Source of the DNA: an uncultured Eubacteriales bacterium
Lineage (GTDB): Bacteria; Bacillota; Clostridia; Monoglobales; Monoglobaceae
Direction: 5' to 3'
Length of the DNA: 64,000 nt
NCBI GenBank assembly: GCA_905198865.1
Contig: CAJKEB010000001.1
Span: forward strand, 1-64,000
The position numbers were made by a program, and so were the translations under genes. The notes under the pieces were generated by a model that saw nothing but the letters and a program-made list of their open reading frames with translations, did no database searches and was not told where the DNA came from. Shown one piece after another: positions 44,634 to 53,279 of the stretch; position 1 is the stretch's first letter; each line of letters begins with the position of its first letter.

Positions 44634-45623
44634 TTATTTTATACTTTCAAGATATTTCATGTTGGCGTTAAACCAAATACTGTCATAAACTAACGCCCTG
44701 CTTTTATCAGATGCTTCGGTTAAAGCGAGCAAAGCCTGCTCGGTTGACATCTGATTTTCCTGCACATCGCTGAGTATATGCTTGTAACCGCCGCTGCTGC
44801 ATCTGAATTTACTTAATGCGTCATAAGGCGTATTGCCGTTTTTAGTGAAAAATCCGTTATCGTTATTCAGACCAAAGCGTTTCATTGCAATTATAACCTG
44901 CGCGGTTGACTCGCAGTTAATTTCTGTATCGATGATACTTTCGTAAAAACCGCCGTCCTCCTGCTGTACTGATGAGAGGTATAAAAATGCTTTGTTTATC
45001 ACTTTTTCTAAGCTCGGATTGGAATCCATATACAGACACAGTGAGCTTATTGCCATAGCTGTAATATCAGTATCGGACATATCCTGACTTAAGCCAAACG
45101 AACCGTCCGGGTTCTGCTTGCTTATTATATAGCTTATATACTTATCGCGAATTTCTGTGTCGGTGTCACCGCAGTATTTCTTGGCTTCAAGTGCAAAAAT
45201 GGGTCCGTTTATACCCTGTCTTACGGTATTTTCATAGTCGTTTATATAGCTTAATAGGTTGGTATTGCTGGTGCCGAAATTTTTGGCATCGGCGCCAAGT
45301 GCGGATAGTGCTATCGCAAGCCTTGAATATTCCGTATATTTTCTGCCAAGTCCTTCACCGCTGTCGATTTTAGCTGCCGCACGGCTTAAGTAATTATCAA
45401 AGTAGCTGTCAAGGACTGCGGCTTTTGAACGCTTAATTCCTATAACTGCCCATTCACCGCCTATTGATGAAACAGATGGGGCAGGTGTTTTTGAAAGAAG
45501 ATACTGCGCCGTTTCGATGACTTCTTTATCAGTATATTTATATGCGCATACGATTTGACATGGCATTACAGTGCAAAGTATAAAAATAAGAATTGCCGCT
45601 GCTGTACGTTTATATTTTTGCAT
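44634..45623 (-). CDS. Secreted alpha/alpha-toroid protein (transcobalamin alpha-domain-like)
   Basis: 329 residues with a signal peptide (about 1-27, ends QIVCA) and repeated helices of the terpenoid-cyclase/prenyltransferase toroid type: SKQNPDGSFGLS, SVQQEDGGFYES, AALTEA-like repeats. No catalytic DxDD-type motif is seen, so binding rather than catalysis is likely. First gene of the operon toroid-DUF4430 lipoprotein-ecfT-ecfA/A/S, the same module order as in the fused SLH protein. Start has AAGGTG upstream. No riboswitch found in the 100 bases before it. Confidence 0.78.
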   Translation of the reverse strand: MQKYKRTAAAILIFILCTVMPCQIVCAYKYTDKEVIETAQYLLSKTPAPSVSSIGGEWAVIGIKRSKAAVLDSYFDNYLSRAAAKIDSGEGLGRKYTEYSRLAIALSALGADAKNFGTSNTNLLSYINDYENTVRQGINGPIFALEAKKYCGDTDTEIRDKYISYIISKQNPDGSFGLSQDMSDTDITAMAISSLCLYMDSNPSLEKVINKAFLYLSSVQQEDGGFYESIIDTEINCESTAQVIIAMKRFGLNNDNGFFTKNGNTPYDALSKFRCSSGGYKHILSDVQENQMSTEQALLALTEASDKSRALVYDSIWFNANMKYLESIK

Positions 45624-45675
45624 ATATTCACCTTAACCCTTTTCGATATGTATCATAATAATGCGTTGTATTAAA

Positions 45676-45714
45676 AATTCATATGACTAATACAATTAGC
45701 CATATGAATTCAGA
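45676..45714 (-). terminator. Terminator after def (minus)
   Basis: A 10-bp stem AATTCATATG/CATATGAATT with an inner A/T-rich loop, followed on minus by TTTTTAATAC. It separates def from the toroid operon. Confidence 0.7.
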
Positions 45715-45723
45715 AGTGAAGTA

Positions 45724-46182
45724 TTAATCCTCGGTTTCTACCCATTCGGTTACTTTCTCGGTAAAGAAATGACCGTCCAAATGATCTATCTCGTGACAAA
45801 AAGCCCTTGCAGTCAAATCCTCGCCGGTATATTCATATTCATTGCCGTTTCTGTCGAGCGCTTTGATTTTTACTATTCTGGGTCTGGTTACCATGCCATA
45901 TTTACCCGGATAGCTTAAGCAACCCTCCGCATCGGTTTGTTCGCCTTCGGTATAGAGGATTTCGGGATTTATCAATTCAAGGATAGTGTCGCCGGTATCA
46001 ACAACAGCTATTCTTTTAAGCACTCCTACCTGAGGCGCTGCAAGACCGACGCCGCCTGACAGCTTTAAAGTGTCAAGCATGTCGTCTATAAGACATATGA
46101 TCCTGTCATCAATATTTTTAACCTCACGGCATTTTTTTGTCAGGATTTCATCACCAAGTTTAACTATGTTTCTGATTGCCAT
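45724..46182 (-). CDS. def: Peptide deformylase
   Basis: Removes the formyl group from nascent N-terminal methionine. Motifs 1-3 are visible: GVGLAAPQVG, EGCLSYPG and the metal site CHEIDHLDG. 152 residues, usual for the type. Last gene of the yicC-to-def operon. Confidence 0.96.
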   Translation of the reverse strand: MAIRNIVKLGDEILTKKCREVKNIDDRIICLIDDMLDTLKLSGGVGLAAPQVGVLKRIAVVDTGDTILELINPEILYTEGEQTDAEGCLSYPGKYGMVTRPRIVKIKALDRNGNEYEYTGEDLTARAFCHEIDHLDGHFFTEKVTEWVETED

Positions 46183-46212
46183 ATTTAATTCTCCCTTATT
46201 TTATATTCTCCA

Positions 46213-48663
46213 TTAATTCATATTAACGGGATTGACGTCAATAATCAGATTTGTTCTGATATTCTTTTGATTGTGCTCATCGTTAATTGACTTCAGAGTT
46301 CCCAGCAAAAGATCAGCGTTTTTAGCTTTGATTAAAATGCGGTATCTGAAATTGCCTTTAATTTTGGCAATGGGTGACGGAATGGGAGAGGTGAGCTTCA
46401 TTATACTTTTATCGCTCGCTGCGGAGTTTTTTATAAAACTATGTATTTGTTCAAGCTCTGCTTTAACTTCCGTTTCATTCTCGCCCTGAACCGTTATGCT
46501 TATTATGTCACAAAACGGTGGATAATTCAAGCGTTTTCTGAAATTAATTTCATTTTTATAGAACTCAATATAGTTTTGCGTCTTGGCAAATTCGATAGTT
46601 GAATTCTTTGGCTGATATGTTTGTATAATTGCTCTGCCGGGTAAATCCCCTCTGCCGGCACGACCGCATACCTGAGTCAGCAGCGAAAAAGTTTTTTCGT
46701 TGGCTCTGAAGTCATCAACTCCTAAAGATGAATCAGCGGCAAGAACACCGACTAATGTCACTGAAGCAAAATCAAGACCTTTTGTAACCATCTGGGTTCC
46801 GAGCAGAATATCCGCCTGATTGTTCTTAAAGCTCTTGAGTATATTCTCGTGACTGCCTTTGGTGGAAGTAGTGTCTCTGTCCATTCTCAGTATTCGTGCT
46901 GACGGGAACAGTTTTTTTAGTTCGTCTTCAATTTTCTGGGTTCCGGTTCCGAAAAACTTGACATGCTTTGAACCGCATTCGGGACAGACTGTCAGATTAT
47001 TCATTGTGTATCCGCAGTAATGACAGACCAGATTGTCTGCATATTTATGATAAGTCAACGGAATACTGCAATTTTTACATTCAGCAACATATCCGCATTT
47101 TCGGCAGGACACAAATGTATTGTAGCCGCGTCTGTTAAGGAACAGAATTGTTTGTTCGCCTCGCTCAAGGTTTTTCTCTATTTCAAACTTTAGTCTGTTG
47201 CTTATAGGCGAGAAGTTGTGATATTCAAAAAGTTCGCTTCGCATATCAACAATCCTGACATCGGGCAGACTGTTGTTGTTATAACGCTTGTTCATTTCAA
47301 AAAGCCGGTATTCTCCGGTTTCAGCACGGTAATAGCTGTCAACAGAGGGCGTTGCAGATGCCAGAATAAGCGACGCGTTGTTGTATTTGGCGCGGAACTT
47401 AGCTACATCTCTTGCGTGATATCTTGGCGCAATTTCGGATTTATAACTGTTTTCATGCTCTTCATCTATTATAATCAGTCCTATGTTTTCAAGAGGTGCA
47501 AAAATTGCACTTCTTGCACCTACGACAACATCAACTTGATTATTGTGTATTTTTGTCCATTGGTCAAATCTTTCACCGTAGGATAATCCACTGTGTATTA
47601 CTGCGACCTTTTCACCGAATCTGCTGACAAAACGCTCAACCATCTGCGGTGTCAGAGCGATTTCCGGAACAAGCATTATTGCGCGCCTTTTCAGTTCGAT
47701 ACACTTTTTAATTGTTTGCAAAAAGACTTCGGTTTTGCCGCTGCCCGTCACGCCGCGTATCAGTATTTTCTCCGGTTTGCCGGCTTCCATAATACTATTA
47801 ATATGCTCAATTATCGGCTTTTGTTCCGGCGTCGGAGTATATTCTTTTGTCGAAACAAAGTAATCCGGATTATATACCTCACGTATTTTACGCTCAGAAT
47901 GTATTTCTACATATCCCAGCTCAACAAGCCGCGCCAAGGAATTGTAGTTTCCCTCGGACATGCCTATAAGTTCAGATGTTGTGAGCTTTTCACTGTCTGC
48001 CAGGCATAAAAGCATATTAGCCTGAACATTTGCCCTTTTTTTATACAGCTCGTCCGCAGCGGTATATGCTTCATCCTGAGATATTGTGAGTTTTGGTATA
48101 CGTACTGTCAGCTCCTTGACAGATTCATCCAGCTTTTCGGAAGCTGAAAGAATATTCTTGTCTATCAGCGCATTAACAGAGCGGCGAAGATTTTTATTTC
48201 CGCAGATTTCACACAGGTGATTATATTCAATTATTCCGTCGTTTTCGGAAACAATGTCAATTATTTTTCTCTGCTGAGGAGTTATATCTTTTGAAGGTGA
48301 TGTTTCAGGGTTTAGTTTTAACCATTCCTGAACTATTATTTTCATCTTTGGCGGTATCACAAGTTTAAATGCACTATAGAAAGAACACAAGTACTTTCTT
48401 TGCATCCATACGCATAAGTTAAGTATTTCCGGCGAACATACCGGTCGGGAGTCAATGACCGAATTAATACGTTTCAGATGTAAAAACTCACTGCTTTTCG
48501 TAACTCCGACAACAAGACCCTCCACAGTATTGTTATAGAGACCAAAGGGAACCAATACACGCACACCGGGGGATATAAACGGTTCCATTTCTTTCGGAAT
48601 GAGATAATCAAATGACCTGTCAATAATATGTCTTTGACTTATAAGTACAATTTGTGCAACCAT
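46213..48663 (-). CDS. priA: Primosomal protein N' (PriA helicase)
   Basis: A replication-restart helicase. Walker A VTGSGKTEV (about 306), DEEH box IIDEEHENSYK, and the paired zinc motifs CRKCGYVAECKNC and CHYCGYT..CPECGSK. The 816-residue length is typical. Lies 11 bases after coaBC. Confidence 0.95.
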   Translation of the reverse strand: MVAQIVLISQRHIIDRSFDYLIPKEMEPFISPGVRVLVPFGLYNNTVEGLVVGVTKSSEFLHLKRINSVIDSRPVCSPEILNLCVWMQRKYLCSFYSAFKLVIPPKMKIIVQEWLKLNPETSPSKDITPQQRKIIDIVSENDGIIEYNHLCEICGNKNLRRSVNALIDKNILSASEKLDESVKELTVRIPKLTISQDEAYTAADELYKKRANVQANMLLCLADSEKLTTSELIGMSEGNYNSLARLVELGYVEIHSERKIREVYNPDYFVSTKEYTPTPEQKPIIEHINSIMEAGKPEKILIRGVTGSGKTEVFLQTIKKCIELKRRAIMLVPEIALTPQMVERFVSRFGEKVAVIHSGLSYGERFDQWTKIHNNQVDVVVGARSAIFAPLENIGLIIIDEEHENSYKSEIAPRYHARDVAKFRAKYNNASLILASATPSVDSYYRAETGEYRLFEMNKRYNNNSLPDVRIVDMRSELFEYHNFSPISNRLKFEIEKNLERGEQTILFLNRRGYNTFVSCRKCGYVAECKNCSIPLTYHKYADNLVCHYCGYTMNNLTVCPECGSKHVKFFGTGTQKIEDELKKLFPSARILRMDRDTTSTKGSHENILKSFKNNQADILLGTQMVTKGLDFASVTLVGVLAADSSLGVDDFRANEKTFSLLTQVCGRAGRGDLPGRAIIQTYQPKNSTIEFAKTQNYIEFYKNEINFRKRLNYPPFCDIISITVQGENETEVKAELEQIHSFIKNSAASDKSIMKLTSPIPSPIAKIKGNFRYRILIKAKNADLLLGTLKSINDEHNQKNIRTNLIIDVNPVNMN

Positions 48664-48674
48664 TTTATTACCCC

Positions 48675-49883
48675 TTATTTAATCGAAGCGTCTAAGGCCT
48701 TATCCAAAATAATATTTGCAAGTTCAAATTTACTCATCTTAGGTAAGTCTGCCATTCCGCCGTTTTTGTCGATAATTGTCGCAACATTTGTGTCCGTGCC
48801 AAATCCTGCTCCTTCTGTGCGGAGATTATTGGCTACAATGAAATCTACTTTTTTCTCTTTGCATTTTTGCTGTGCATTTTCGAGCAGATTTTGTGTTTCC
48901 ATTGCGAAACCGATGATAGTCTTGCTTCCGCTGTATTTTTCGCCAAGCTCCTTTAGAATATCCGGATTTCGTACAAGCTCAAGCGTGATTGAATCAGCCC
49001 CTGATTTTTTAATCTTTTCGTCTGAAAAGCCGCTCGGTCTATAATCTGCGACCGCTGCTGACATTATAATTATGTCTGCTTGTTTCGCCGAGCTTAAAAC
49101 GGCGTTTTTCATTTCTTCGGCTGATTCAACGCTGAGTTGGGTTACGCCGTTTAGCTTTGCGCATCGGTTGTTTCCGGCAATAAGAGTAACTTCAGCACCT
49201 CTTAGGTGAGCGGCCTTTGCAAGTGCAAATCCCATCTTGCCGGTTGAATGATTTGTGAGATATCTTACAGGGTCAATTTTTTCGATCGTCGCTCCGGCAG
49301 TAATAACAACTCTCTTTCCGCGCATATCTGCGTCATTTATCAGAGCAAGACGGACAATTTCATCAAAAACAGTATTAATGTCACTTAGCTTGCCGCGTCC
49401 GATATCGCCGCAGGCAAGCCGGCCCTCGGCTGGCATAATAAAGCTGTAACCGTATGACTCAAGTTTTTTGATATTATCCTGAACTATTGGGTTTTCAAAC
49501 ATATTTGTGTTCATTGCAGGAGCAATAATAACAGGAGCCTTTGTTGCCATAACGGTTGTGGTCAGCATATCATCGGCAATACCTGAAGCGATTTTTCCGA
49601 TTACGTTTGCAGTACATGGCACTATCGCAAAAACATCCGCGGCTTTTGCAAGAGAAATATGTCGGATTTCCCACGTCTTCGGTTCGTCAAAAGTATCAAC
49701 TGCTACCGGATTTTTTGATAATGATTGAAAGCTCAGGGGCGTTACAAATTCCGTTGCGGATTTAGTCATTATTACTCTCACGTCTGCGCCGGATTTGATG
49801 AGTGCAGACGTAAGTTCAAGCGCCTTGTAAGCTGCAATTCCTCCGGTAACTCCGAGAACTATTGTTTTATTTTTAAGTAACAT
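48675..49883 (-). CDS. coaBC: Phosphopantothenoylcysteine decarboxylase/synthetase
   Basis: A bifunctional CoA-biosynthesis enzyme (402 aa). The CoaC half has GVTGGIAAYKALEL, the His-containing IRHISLAKAADV and PAMNTNMFENP. The CoaB half starts near residue 190 with VVITAGATIEKIDPVR and the NHSTGKMGFALA nucleotide motif. ATG 49883 follows GAGGTGAAAA; longer readings run through the upstream terminator hairpin. Confidence 0.95.
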   Translation of the reverse strand: MLLKNKTIVLGVTGGIAAYKALELTSALIKSGADVRVIMTKSATEFVTPLSFQSLSKNPVAVDTFDEPKTWEIRHISLAKAADVFAIVPCTANVIGKIASGIADDMLTTTVMATKAPVIIAPAMNTNMFENPIVQDNIKKLESYGYSFIMPAEGRLACGDIGRGKLSDINTVFDEIVRLALINDADMRGKRVVITAGATIEKIDPVRYLTNHSTGKMGFALAKAAHLRGAEVTLIAGNNRCAKLNGVTQLSVESAEEMKNAVLSSAKQADIIIMSAAVADYRPSGFSDEKIKKSGADSITLELVRNPDILKELGEKYSGSKTIIGFAMETQNLLENAQQKCKEKKVDFIVANNLRTEGAGFGTDTNVATIIDKNGGMADLPKMSKFELANIILDKALDASIK

Positions 49884-49897
49884 AGTTTTCACCTCAT

Positions 49898-49931
49898 TTA
49901 AAAACGGCTTCCCCAACAGCGGAGGAAGCCG
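49898..49931 (-). terminator. Terminator between rpoZ and coaBC (minus)
   Basis: Stem CGGCTTCC/GGAAGCCG (49905-49912 with 49924-49931), an 11-base loop, followed on minus by TTTTTAAAT. It can reduce readthrough from rpoZ into coaBC. Confidence 0.75.
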
Positions 49932-49957
49932 CAAAATATTCGGAAAGATTTTATGTG

Positions 49958-50170
49958 TTAAAACTTACCTAAGTCCGGTGTGGGAATATAGTTAAGCTTA
50001 TCCTCGTAAATTTCCTCGGCTGCAATAGAAACCTCTTTGTTTGATTTAACCTGAGCAAGAGGCTGTTTTCCTTCTGTGAGCTGTCTTGCACGTTTTGCGG
50101 TTTCGATTGTCAGCAAATATCTGCTTCCTGTCTTTTCAACTAACTTTGTAATCGGTGGTTCAATCATCAT
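49958..50170 (-). CDS. rpoZ: RNA polymerase omega subunit
   Basis: A 70-residue omega subunit. The RYLLTIETAKRARQL helix and ...VSIAAEEIYEDKL are family features. Overlaps the gmk stop. AAGGAG upstream. Confidence 0.9.
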   Translation of the reverse strand: MMIEPPITKLVEKTGSRYLLTIETAKRARQLTEGKQPLAQVKSNKEVSIAAEEIYEDKLNYIPTPDLGKF

Positions 50171-50736
50171 AAAGCATTTCTCCTTGTATTGATAATATTG
50201 ATTATGTCATCAGCTGCATCTTCTACAACTTTATTTATAACAATGTGGTCATATTTATCTTTCTGACCCAGTTCCCATTGCGCGGCTTTGACGCGGCGCT
50301 CAATTTCTTCTTCGCTTTCGGTACCGCGGTTTCTTAATCTGTCGTATAATACCTCGGTGTTTTCAGGTGCAATAAAGATATATACAGCGTCAGGATATTT
50401 ATTCTTTAAGTTAAGAGCACCCTGTACATCAATCTCAAGAATTACATCATTTCCGTGTTCAAGACAATCATAAACCGGTTTTTTAGGCGTACCGTAATAC
50501 TTGCTGTTATACACTGCCCATTCCATGAACTCATCATTATCAATCATTTTCTTGAATTCATCTTCGGTTTTGAAGTAGTATGTAACTCCGTCGATATCCT
50601 CAGATCTTGGCTTTCGAGTAGTTGCTGATACAGAAAGCTTAATATTCGGATTTTCACTTAATAGTTTTTTACATACTGTTCCTTTACCGACTCCGGAAGG
50701 ACCGGATAAAACGATAAGTAAACTCTTGTTATTCAT
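50167..50736 (-). CDS. gmk: Guanylate kinase
   Basis: Phosphorylates GMP to GDP. P-loop VLSGPSGVGKGTV (about 9-21), then SVSATTRKPRSED (GMP-binding) and VILEIDVQGALNL. 189 residues. ATG 50736 follows GCGAGGATAAG; a longer reading would run back into remA. Confidence 0.96.
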   Translation of the reverse strand: MNNKSLLIVLSGPSGVGKGTVCKKLLSENPNIKLSVSATTRKPRSEDIDGVTYYFKTEDEFKKMIDNDEFMEWAVYNSKYYGTPKKPVYDCLEHGNDVILEIDVQGALNLKNKYPDAVYIFIAPENTEVLYDRLRNRGTESEEEIERRVKAAQWELGQKDKYDHIVINKVVEDAADDIINIINTRRNAL

Positions 50737-51013
50737 TCTTATCCTCGCTTTCTCTGTTGTCGGGAATATCTTCATCGGTTTTGGATTCTGCACGGCCTGC
50801 GATTGTTTCAGTTTGAATAGCAGAAAGAATGATATGATCGCTGTCTGTTACGATGACGGAACGCGTCCGCCTTCCGCAGGTAGCGTCAATAACCATACCG
50901 CGATCCTTAGCCTCTTGTATTATTCTTTTAATAGGTGCCGAATCCGGACTGACAATCGCAATAACACGGGAGCCGGATACAATGTTTCCAAAACCAACGT
51001 TTATCAATTTCAT
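50729..51013 (-). CDS. remA: RemA-family (DUF370) regulator
   Basis: 94 residues. The first 75 or so match RemA/DUF370, a DNA-binding biofilm-matrix regulator in Bacillus (INVGFGNIVSGSRVIAI, IKRIIQEAKDRGMVIDATCGRRTRSVI). A short acidic tail follows. Overlaps gmk by 8 bases. Position between yicC and gmk is the conserved Firmicutes order. Confidence 0.9.
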   Translation of the reverse strand: MKLINVGFGNIVSGSRVIAIVSPDSAPIKRIIQEAKDRGMVIDATCGRRTRSVIVTDSDHIILSAIQTETIAGRAESKTDEDIPDNRESEDKNE

Positions 51014-51061
51014 AATTATGCCGCCTTTATTGTGTCATATTTTTTACAGGATTTTATTAAA

Positions 51062-51946
51062 TCATTCAATATTCTGAATCTGTTCTCTTATTTTTTCAAT
51101 AATTGATTTCATATCAACAACTATTTTTGATAATTCAAAGTCGTTTGCCTTAGAGCCGATTGTGTTGGTTTCTCTGTTCATTTCCTGAACAATAAAGTCA
51201 AGTTTCTTGCCAATCGGTTCAGAAGAATCAAGAGCTGCCTTAAATTCGTTGATATGACTGTTGAGACGAACTGTTTCTTCATCAACAGCAACTTTGTCCG
51301 CAAATACAGCGACTTCAGTCAGAATTCGGTTTTCATCCGCGGTTAAGTCGAGTGAAGACAATGTATCGGTCAGACGCTTGTATAATCGTTCTTCGTATTC
51401 CTCAACAGATTTCGGTGAACGCTGTTCAACCTCATGAACCTGAACACTAAGTCTGTCAAGATGCTCAAGTATGCTTGCTTTAAGTCTCTCACCCTCACTG
51501 ATACGCATTTGTAAAAAGTTGTCAAGCGCCTCCAATAATACAGTATTAATCATATTTAGCATAGCATCTTCATCAATTTCACTGTACTGAACATCAAATA
51601 TATCAGGAAAGCCGGCAACGGTAGAAGCGGAAACATCATCGCTTACGCCGAAATCTGCAAGCTTACGGAGATTTTCGATATACGACTTTGCCAAATCCTC
51701 ATTGAGTTTAATTTGCTTATCGTCACCGGTAAGTTTGTTTACGGTTATGTACACTTCAACTTTTCCGCGTGAAATATTCTGAGCAAGCTTAGCGCGGACA
51801 GCCTCTTCAATAAATCCGTATACTCTGGGTACCTTTATCAAGAAATCGGCATATCTGTGATTAACGGATTTAATTTGAATTTTAATTTCATATTGCTCAT
51901 CAATAACTTTTTCGGCACGCCCGAAGCCCGTCATACTCTTTATCAT
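51062..51946 (-). CDS. yicC: YicC-family protein (RNase adaptor/ribonuclease-like)
   Basis: 294 residues. Start MIKSMTGFGRA and the C-terminal TNTIGSKANDFELSKIVVDMKSIIEKIREQIQN are diagnostic for YicC/DUF1732. The family includes endoribonucleases, though the role here is unproven. First gene of the yicC-remA-gmk-rpoZ operon. Confidence 0.93.
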   Translation of the reverse strand: MIKSMTGFGRAEKVIDEQYEIKIQIKSVNHRYADFLIKVPRVYGFIEEAVRAKLAQNISRGKVEVYITVNKLTGDDKQIKLNEDLAKSYIENLRKLADFGVSDDVSASTVAGFPDIFDVQYSEIDEDAMLNMINTVLLEALDNFLQMRISEGERLKASILEHLDRLSVQVHEVEQRSPKSVEEYEERLYKRLTDTLSSLDLTADENRILTEVAVFADKVAVDEETVRLNSHINEFKAALDSSEPIGKKLDFIVQEMNRETNTIGSKANDFELSKIVVDMKSIIEKIREQIQNIE

Positions 51947-52031
51947 ATTTATAACCTCTCAGTAATTTCATCTGTATTATAAAACAAACAGTAATATAAT
52001 ATGTTTTAAACTATGAATATCATATTTTCAT

Positions 52032-52060
52032 ATTATATCATAATTAAACTTTGATGCCAA
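52032..52060 (-). promoter_or_regulatory. yicC operon promoter
   Basis: On minus TTGGCA, 17 bases, TATAAT, about 85 bases upstream of yicC. Confidence 0.65.
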
Positions 52061-52187
52061 TAGGAAATTGTTTTTGTAACATAAATGTAATATAAATATA
52101 ATTATTATGTAATTGATATTTAAGTGTGTTGTAAAACTAATTATAGTTAAAATTTTTGAAATTATCTAAATTTCAAACCTAAAATTC

Positions 52188-52210
52188 ATTGTTAACAAAT
52201 TGTTAACAAT
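52188..52210. repeat. Tandem TTGTTAACAA palindromes
   Basis: Two perfect 10-base palindromes TTGTTAACAA (52189-52198 and 52200-52209) with one base between them, forming a near-perfect 23-base dyad. The 11-base spacing places both on the same DNA face. Located about 100 bases upstream of the NlpC/P60 promoter; a transcription-factor site is possible. Confidence 0.5.
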
Positions 52211-52297
52211 TTAAGCAAACGCCTGATTTTACGGACTTTGCGCGACATAAATCAAATTTTTTGGGTTGAGTTTCTTCAAGAATTGCATTTATTTCTA

Positions 52298-52326
52298 TTG
52301 ACTTTTTTTTAGAATCGTTGTATAAT
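52298..52326 (+). promoter_or_regulatory. Promoter of the NlpC/P60 gene
   Basis: TTGACT, 17 bases, TATAAT (52321-52326). Predicts a leader of about 140 bases before TTG 52472. Confidence 0.75.
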
Positions 52327-52428
52327 TCTGGCATAGTCAAGAACGGAGACGAGTTTAATTTTTTAAGTCTTTGTGAAGGGCTTACGTTCAAATATATTTT
52401 GAAAGGAGTTGAATTTAGGTAAATCGAG

Positions 52429-52457
52429 AATACGCTTGTGCGTATTTAAAAATTTTT
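52429..52457 (+). promoter_or_regulatory. Hairpin in the leader of the NlpC/P60 gene
   Basis: A perfect 7-bp stem AATACGC/GCGTATT (52429-52435 with 52440-52446), followed by TAAAAATTTTT and then the GGAGG ribosome site. It could act as a terminator/attenuator or mRNA stabiliser. Not a recognised riboswitch class. Confidence 0.4.
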
Positions 52458-52471
52458 GGAGGTTTTTTGTT

Positions 52472-53182
52472 TTGAGTTTTAAAACGAGTTTTAGAAGAAT
52501 TGTTGCAACACTCTTAGTATTGATGACAATTTCTACTTTTATAATAGTACCTACATATGCCGATTATGATGAAATAGACGAACCGGCTCAATACTATGGT
52601 GTTGTACAAGTTTCAACACTTAATGTTAGACAAGGTGCATCAATGGATGCTGGCGTATTGGCAACACTGTCATACGGCTCAAGAGTTAGAGTTAATTGGA
52701 TTGAACCCGGTTGGGTTTGCGTAGCGTATAACAATGACGGTCTTATAGGTTATGTTTCGGCTGATTACATTACTGTTTATGACGGTGAGATGCCTCAGGC
52801 AAGCGAAGGCGGTCAGGCTGTTTGTGATTTTGCGGCACAGTTCTTGGGTGTTCCCTATCTTTGGGGCGGAACTTCACCGAGCGGTTTTGACTGCAGCGGT
52901 CTTGTACAATATGTTTATGCTCAGTTGGGTTACAGCTTAAATCGTGTAGCTGATGACCAGATGAAAAACGGTATTCCGGTATCAAGAGATGAACTTATGC
53001 CCGGTGATATCATTGGATTCAGCAGTGCAGGTCTTGGCGGTTACGCTTCTCACATTGGCATTTATGTCGGCGATGGTATGATGATACATGCACCTCACAC
53101 AGGTGATGTTGTAAAATATACAAGCATTGATTCTGATTACTACGCTAAACGTTTTGCCGGAGCAAGAAGAATTATTTACTAA
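52472..53182 (+). CDS. Secreted SH3b-NlpC/P60 cell-wall hydrolase
   Basis: 236 residues: signal peptide (about 1-30), one bacterial SH3 domain (about 40-98; VSTLNVRQGASMDAG), and an NlpC/P60 endopeptidase domain (about 110-236) with catalytic Cys in GFDCSGLVQYVY, His in SHIGIYVG and the third residue in MIHAPHTG. It cleaves peptidoglycan stem peptides. TTG 52472 was chosen with GGAGG 9 bases upstream; an in-frame TTG at 52409 abuts its own GGAG and would add 21 residues. Confidence 0.88.
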   Translation: MSFKTSFRRIVATLLVLMTISTFIIVPTYADYDEIDEPAQYYGVVQVSTLNVRQGASMDAGVLATLSYGSRVRVNWIEPGWVCVAYNNDGLIGYVSADYITVYDGEMPQASEGGQAVCDFAAQFLGVPYLWGGTSPSGFDCSGLVQYVYAQLGYSLNRVADDQMKNGIPVSRDELMPGDIIGFSSAGLGGYASHIGIYVGDGMMIHAPHTGDVVKYTSIDSDYYAKRFAGARRIIY

Positions 53183-53197
53183 GTTTGATATTAAGTG

Positions 53198-53226
53198 AGA
53201 GTGGTCGCATGGCCACTCTTTTTCTT
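53198..53226 (+). terminator. Terminator after NlpC/P60 gene
   Basis: A 9-bp stem (53198-53206 with 53211-53219, one wobble), loop GCAT, followed by TTTTTC. Confidence 0.8.
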
Positions 53227-53279
53227 TATTTGTATTTTAGTTGACTAAACATACATACTATATTATGGCGGTGTAATAC

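Larger units (their letters stand above)
51947..52471. other. AT-rich intergenic region with divergent promoters
   Basis: 525 bases without a gene. It holds the minus-strand yicC promoter (52032-52060), the tandem palindrome at 52188-52210, the plus-strand promoter at 52298-52326 and the leader hairpin of the NlpC/P60 gene. Apart from these nothing gene-like is supported; a 62-codon minus-strand frame at 52203-52391 has no ribosome site. Confidence 0.7.

Noticed and set aside
52203..52391. 62-codon minus-strand frame in the long spacer before the NlpC/P60 gene
   Set aside because: No ribosome site, overlaps the palindromes and a strong opposite promoter.
52327..52471. c-di-AMP (ydaO) riboswitch before the NlpC/P60 gene
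   Set aside because: The conserved ydaO blocks are absent; only a simple hairpin is present.
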